Source of the DNA: Monodelphis domestica
Lineage: Eukaryota; Chordata; Mammalia; Didelphimorphia; Didelphidae
Direction of reading: 5' to 3'
Length of the DNA: 64,000 nt
NCBI RefSeq assembly: GCF_027887165.1
Contig: NC_077232.1
Span: 14,161,255 to 14,225,254 of the forward strand
Part shown: piece by piece, positions 58,950-64,000 of the stretch
Layout: every line of letters starts with the position of its first letter
Position numbering within the stretch: the stretch's first letter is position 1
Notes under the pieces: generated by a model
The model's database searches: none
What the model was told of the DNA's origin: nothing
Seen by the model: only the letters and a program-made list of their open reading frames with translations
Made by a program: the position numbers and the translations under genes

Positions 58950-59912
58950 TGTTACAAGGGAATCACTTTAAAAGACTGATATATATTAAGGTCACCAAGG
59001 AATTCAGCTATGTAATTCCTAAATGAAAACTCAAGTCAGCAGTAAATCTTTTATGGAGTTTAATTACAATAGGAGTAAGAAAGGAATTAGAGATAGAGAG
59101 AGAGAAAAAGGGAGAGAAGGGAATAGGGCTTAAATACCCCTTCTGTTTAGGCTGGGCCAAAAGGCCCAAGCCCTTAGATAGCTGGGGCAAAGAAAAGAGA
59201 TCAGTCCCTATTACTCACATGACCTAAAATGGAGAAACAGTCTCAGAGGCCCCCACCTTCAGCTTCCTTCAGAGCAAGCTTCTCAGAGCACACCGCAACC
59301 ACTCCGGCCAACTCCTCCACCACCCTCCGAGTCTTCAGACCCCCCTGATCTTTAAGGAAACCATCCAAGTTGCCTCCCCTCAGTTCTCACATCTACCAAT
59401 CACTGTCCATCAATTTCCCTGTGCCAATGGAGGCTCTAGCTTAACCCAGGACCACCCAGAGGCTTTGCACATGTCTGTTGAAGGTCATATTTTCAAATAA
59501 TTAAATCTTTGATCCTTTGCTACAGCCCTTTCTAAATCCTGTTAACCTGAGTAGGGTAGAGATTGGAATAATTAAATTTTGATCTATGTGCAGCCCTTCC
59601 TCAATCCTGTTAGGACTGAGTAGGGTGGAGATTGATTCCAAGTATCTCCATTGTATCAATTCTAAAATCAATCATGACTCAAAGAAATTCCTGTTCTATG
59701 CTTAAGCATAGGTCAAAGTCCTTTCCATTGTTCAGCAAAGGGTTTCTGTCCTAAAGTAATCTTAAGAAGGGAAGGAGAAGGAACCTCCCATGCCAATGGG
59801 ATTCACATTCCAATAGTCAAGACCCACTATCAATAGGAAATTTTTCAAGTATGAAATTTCCCAATGGTGAAATTTCCAACATTTATAAGTCTAAGAAATT
59901 TTGAGGTTTACA
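58950..59912 (-). mobile_element. 5' LTR of the provirus
   Basis: 963 bases that on the minus strand start TGTAAACCT and end TAACA, i.e. TG...CA ends. Homologous to the solo LTR at 20795-21820 over most of its length. A possible TATA-like 'ggggtatttaagcc' lies on the minus strand near 59128-59141. GA-rich (59090-59120 on +) and CT-rich segments alternate. Promoter and polyadenylation functions in an intact virus; here it points against the V2R transcript. Confidence 0.75.
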
Positions 59913-60930
59913 AGTCTATGTCTTATTCCTACTATCTGGAGTAACATGTTGCTTTTGTAGAAATGCTGGGAAACTGGAGTCATAGGAATTATCTTATCTA
60001 AGTATGATTCATAAAATAAGATAATATATATGTGCATAGAAAGCCTTGGCTTTGCAGAAGCATATTTAAATACAATTATGTGGTATATTTGTCATGACCT
60101 AAAGGAAGCAGTCAACACAGAAGAGATTGGAAGTTCTAAGAATTTTATTCAATAGTAAGGGAAATTTGAGCTAGAAAAACATGACTTGTTTATATAGACT
60201 CATCATGGGGCAGAGAAACTTACCTACCAACTTTGATCAGACCAGGAGAAAGAAGTTTAGCCAGGTAACATATGATCCAGAAAAAATAAACCAATAACCA
60301 GACATGAACTCTATGGTTAATTCCAAGAACATCAAAGATTAGAATAACCCATTTTCTATTGAAAAGAGTGAGACAGATCAAAAAGGTAATTTCAGAATAT
60401 TTTGTAGCTATTAAAGTGTTTGAAAGAGAAAATTGAAGAACAGATAAGTACTCAGCTCTAAGTGCATGGGCAAATGAGAAATGGCAATAAATAATGGCTG
60501 CTTAATTTTTTTCTTACACTCTCTTTTCCATGAGTAAATATTTTATGATAGAATGCAGAAAAATAAAACAGTATAGAGGAAGTTATTTGGTCTCAGTAGG
60601 AGTCAGATTATAAAATCCGTTAATCCCTGAATTAGCAAATTGAGGTTTAGTAAATATACTGGTAAAGAATATTCAGACCAGGTCAGGGATGAAGGTGACG
60701 CGACTGCAAGTTTGGGATGTACTGACTCCAGTCTCTAAGGTCATTTGAAGCTGTGGGTCTGTGGTCAAAAATGAGAGAGAGAAGCTCCTTTCCTTTGGGT
60801 ATGGACTTCACTACCTCCTGTCTCTAAAGTGACAAGACAGCTATGATAATTGACTGATTGTTGAGTTTGGAGTCAGAAAGATTTCACATAAAACTAAGCC
60901 TCAGATATTTATTAACCAGGTGACTCTATC
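59913..60930. other. V2R intron 3 sequence, no exon seen
   Basis: No coding frame resembling V2R exon 4, 5 or 6 was found. At 60867-60930, 'ttgagtttggagtcagaaagatttcac...cctcagatatttattaaccaggtgac' is the head of a Mar1-like SINE in plus orientation, cut by the L1 that begins at 60931. Confidence 0.45.
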
Positions 60931-61542
60931 CTTTAATCTTTTTTCCCCCAACATTATTTTATTTGGACATTTCCAAGCATTATTCGTTGGAAACAAAGAT
61001 CATTTTCTTTTCCACCCCCCCACCTCTCCCATAGGTAACTTACGATTCAACTGGGTATCACATGTGTTCTTTATTCGAACCCGTTTCCACGTTGTTGGTA
61101 TTTGCATTAGAGTGTTCATTTAGAGTCTCTCTTCAGTCATATCCCCTTTCCCCCTGTCTTCACTCAGTTGCTTTTCCTCGGTGATTATACTCCCACAGTT
61201 TATCCTCTGCTTGTGGATAGGGTTTTTTAGATCTCTGCAGATTGTTCAGGGACATTGCATTGACACTAATGGAGAAGTCCATTACCACTGATTGTACCAC
61301 AGTGTATCAGTCTCTGTGTATAATGTTTTCCTGGTTCTGCTCCTTTCGCTCTGCCTCACTTCTTGGAGTTTGTTCCAGTCTCCATGGAATTCCTCCACTT
61401 CATTATTCCTTTGAACCCAGTATTATTCCATCACCAACATATACCACAATTTGTTCAGCCATTCCCCAATCGAAGGGAATCCCCTCATTTTCTAATTTTT
61501 GGCCATCACAAATAGTGCAGATCTGAATATTCTTGTACCCTT

Positions 61543-61722
61543 GGTGTTAGTATAGCCTACTCACACTATTTTTTTTTGGTTTTGTTTTATCTTTGTTTTA
61601 TTTTAATAACAAATTTCTCCATAAGATATCCAATGTTATATGATTCAGTTTGTCTCCCTCGTTTCTTCTCTCCCCACACTTGAGGTTGACAAGAAATATA
61701 ATCTAGATTATGCATGCATTAT
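61543..61722. repeat. Insert in L1 'F' copied from 55.6 kb-like sequence
   Basis: Near-identical to 55598-55803, including the 35 bases 'cccttggtgttagtatagcc...' outside the old L1 tail. It replaces about 10 bases of L1 'F' between '...gaatattcttgtac' and 'ccttattatt...'. The shared 'tgtac' at one edge is a microhomology. Confidence 0.75.
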
Positions 61723-61820
61723 CCTTATTATTACTTTGGGGTACAAACCCAGCAGTGCTATAGCTGGATCAAAGGACAGACAGTCTTTTATCGCCCTTTG
61801 GGCATAGTTCTAAATTGCCC

Positions 61821-61897
61821 TTGTAAAGATTAAAATTTAGGGAATATGGGGAGACTGAGGCAAGGTAGAAATTAGTTTCTCTCTGCAAGGAGTATTA
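61821..61897. repeat. Second short insert in L1 'F'
   Basis: About 77 bases ('tgtaaagattaaaatttaggg...gcaaggagtattatg') sit between 'attgccct' and 'atggttggatcaattcac', where uninterrupted copies read 'attgccctccagaatggttgg'. I see no source for it in the window. Confidence 0.6.
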
Positions 61898-61899
61898 TG

Positions 61900-64000
61900 A
61901 TGGTTGGATCAATTCACAACTCCACCAGCAATGAATTAATGTCCCTACTTTGCCACATCCCCTCCAGCATTCATTACTTTCCATAGCTATCATGTTAGTC
62001 AGGCTGCTAGGTGTGAGGTGATACCTCAGAGTTGCTTTGATTTGCATCTCTCTTATTCTAAGAGATTTAGAACATTTTTTCATGTGCTTATTAATAGTTT
62101 TGATTTCTTTGACTCAGAACTGCCTATTCATGTCCCTTGCCCATTTATCAATTGGAAAATCGCTTGATTTTTGGTACAGTTGATTTAATTCTTTAAAAAT
62201 TTGAGTAATTAAACCTTTATCAGAGGTTTTTATGAAGATTATTTCCCAATTTATTGCTTCTGATTTTAGTTACATTGGTTTTGTTTGTACAAAAACTGTT
62301 TAATTTGATGTATTCCAAATTACGAATTTGGTATTTTGTGACTCTTTCTAAGTCTTGCTTGGTTTTAAAATCTTTCCCTTCCCAAAGGTCTGTCATGTAT
62401 ACTATTTGGTGTTTGCATAATTTTCTTATAGTTTCCTTCTTTATGTTCAAGTCATTAACCAATTTTGAATTTATATTGGTGTGGGGTGTGAGGTGTTGAT
62501 CTACACCTAATCTTTCCCACACTGTCCTCCAATTTTCCAAGCAGTTTTTATGAAATAGTGGATATTTGTCTCAAAAGCTGGGATCTTTGGGTTTGTCATA
62601 TACTGTCCTGCTGAGGTCACTTACCCCGAGTCTATTCCACTGTTCCTCCTTTTTGTCTCTTAGCCAGTACCAAATTGTTTTGATGACTGCTGCTTTATAA
62701 CATAGTCTGAGATCTGTGACTGCAAGGCTCCCTTCCCTTGCATTTGTTTTCATTATTTCCCTGGATATCCTTGATTCTTTCTCATTCCAAATGAACTTTG
62801 TTATGTTTTTTTTTCTAAATCTGTAAAAAGAAATTTTGGAAGTTCAATGAGTATGGCACTAAATAGATAAATGGGTTTGGGTAGGATGGTCATTTTTATT
62901 ATACTGGCTCATCCTACCCATGAGCAGTTAATGTTTTTCCAATTGTTCAAGTCTAGTTTTAGTTGTATGGATAGTGTTTTGTAGTTGTGTTAATATATTT
63001 CCCGTGTTTGTCTTGGGAGATAGATTCCTAAGTATTTTATTTTGGCCAAGGTCATTTTGAATGGGATTTCTCTTTCTAGTTCTTGCTGCTGAGCTGTGTT
63101 GGAAATATATAGAAATGCTGATGACTCATGTGGGTTTATTTTATCCTGCAACTTTGCTAAAGTTGTTGATTATTTTGATTAGCTTTTTGGTTGAATCTCT
63201 AGGATTTTTTAAGTAGACCATCATGTCATCGGCAAAGAGTGATAACTTCGTCTCCTCCTTGCCTATTTTAGTGCCTTCAATTTCTTTTCATTCTCTAATT
63301 GCTACTGGTAGTGTTTCTATTACAATGTCAAATAATAGAGGTGATAATGGGCATCCTTGTTTCACTCCTGATTTTAATGGGAATGCATCTAGTTTATCCC
63401 CATTTCGGATGATATTAGTTGCTGGTTTTAGATATATACTGTTTATTCTATTTAGGAACAACCCTTCTCTTCCTATGCTTTCTAGTGTTTTTAATAGGAA
63501 TGGGTGTTGTATTTTATCAATGGCTTTTTCTGCATCTATTGAAATAATAATGTGATTTTTGTTGGTTTGCTTGTTGATGTGGTCAATTATGTGGATGCTT
63601 TTCCTAATATTGAACCAACCCTACCTCCCTGGTATAAATCCTACTTGATCATGGTGAATGACTCTTCTGATAACTTGCTGGAGTCTTTTTGCTAGTATCC
63701 TATTTAAGATTTTTGCATCCATATCCATTAGTGAGATTGGTCTATAATTTTATTTCTCTGTTTTTGGCCTGCCTGGCTTTGGAATTAGTACTATGTTTGT
63801 GTCATAAAAGGAATTTGGTAGAACTCCCTCTTTAATTATCATGTCAAATAGGTTGTATACCTTTGGGGTAACTTGTTCTTTGAATGTTTGATAGAATTCA
63901 CTTGAGAATCCATCAGGTCCTGGGGCTTTTTTCTTGGGAAGTTCTTTGATGGCCTGTTGGATATCTTTTTCTGATATGGGATTATTTAAGGAATCTATTT
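61900..64000 (-). pseudogene. L1 'F' ORF2 RT and C-terminal region, broken
   Basis: Frames at 62540-62220 (WRTVWERLGVDQHLTPHTNI, NDLNIKKETIRKLC), 62753-62571 (REGSLAVTDLRLCYKAAVIK) and the RT with canonical F-A-D-D near 63230 are consecutive parts of one ORF2, separated by small indels. The endonuclease would lie beyond 64000. Confidence 0.8.

Larger units (their letters stand above)
56380..59912 (-). mobile_element. Class I (gammaretrovirus-like) provirus remnant
   Basis: Minus-strand endogenous retrovirus. From right to left: LTR (58950-59912), leader with a SINE inserted (58718-58621), gag (about 58430-56732), and protease start (56731-56380), after which pol, env and the second LTR are missing. 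gag and protease share a frame, separated by one stop, as in gammaretroviruses. The capsid frame has the gamma-like 'DPEWDYNNPED' block. Stops and a frameshift inactivate it. It sits in intron 3 of the V2R, antisense to it. Confidence 0.8.
60931..64000 (-). mobile_element. L1 'F', 3' half, continues past window
   Basis: Minus-strand L1 with its 3' end at about 60931 ('ccccaacattattttatttgg' as antisense tail) and ORF2 running right to the window edge, where the RT entry region is reached ('ccatcaggtcctgg'). It is among the best-preserved copies; the palm reads SLFADDMM near 63224-63247. Two foreign inserts interrupt it at 61543-61722 and 61821-61897. Confidence 0.85.

Noticed and set aside
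60000-60930. Search for V2R exons 4-6 in the right part of the window
   Set aside because: No Cys-rich block or 7TM segment was found; the remaining exons are taken to lie beyond 64000.

Overview
The window reads as AT-rich, repeat-saturated vertebrate DNA from a marsupial. The SINEs are marsupial types: MON1/WALLSI-like CORE-SINEs ending in the 'acccagctg' tRNA-like head, and Mar1-like SINEs. They sit among MIR, L2 and CR1/L3 relics, several generations of L1, and retroviral LTRs. I cannot fix the species from sequence alone. An opossum-like or dasyurid-like genome fits equally well.

Only two host genes are visible. Both are vomeronasal type-2 receptors (V2R, family C GPCRs) on the + strand. 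At 2829-3733 lies the intact last exon (end of the cysteine-rich linker, seven-transmembrane domain and stop codon) of a gene whose other exons lie left of the window. At 47663-55038 lie exons 1, 2 and 3 of a second V2R. They encode the signal peptide and nearly the whole extracellular Venus-flytrap domain: 447 codons, no stop, and matching splice phases (2, 0, 0). Its cysteine-rich and 7TM exons are not seen before the right edge. The window is therefore a slice of a tandem V2R cluster: the tail of one gene, about 44 kb of retroelements, then the head of the next.

Layout: 1-2.8 kb LTR-like and unannotated sequence; 2.8-3.7 kb V2R 7TM exon; 4.4-9.4 kb SINE, LTR and CR1/L3 relics; 9.7-19.1 kb one L1 split by a second L1 inserted inside it (12.08-16.23 kb); 19.3-22.5 kb duplicated single-copy sequence, a solo LTR and SINEs; 22.5-26.5 kb two further L1 pieces; 26.7-27.6 kb first copy of a local duplication (second copy 35.2-36.1 kb); 28.9-32.9 kb a minus-strand L1 with a recognisable ORF1; 33.4-34.4 kb LTR-like; 39.1-42.7 kb L1; 42.7-43.3 kb a possible relic copy of V2R intron 1; 43.4-46.1 kb old L1 fragments with a nested SINE and MIR; 47.7-55.0 kb V2R exons 1-3; 55.1-59.9 kb LTR, old L1 tail and a minus-strand class I (gammaretrovirus-like) provirus remnant with LTR, gag and protease; 60.9-64 kb a minus-strand L1 carrying two short foreign inserts.

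No bacterial-type system, CRISPR array, rRNA or tRNA gene was found. The most unusual items are the provirus Gag, which has a predicted transmembrane helix at its N-terminus and an Asn/Arg/Tyr-rich tail after its zinc knuckle; the short copied segment shared by 55.6 kb and 61.5 kb; the nested L1 with a visible target-site duplication; and the local duplications inside the V2R cluster. All L1 and provirus reading frames are broken.
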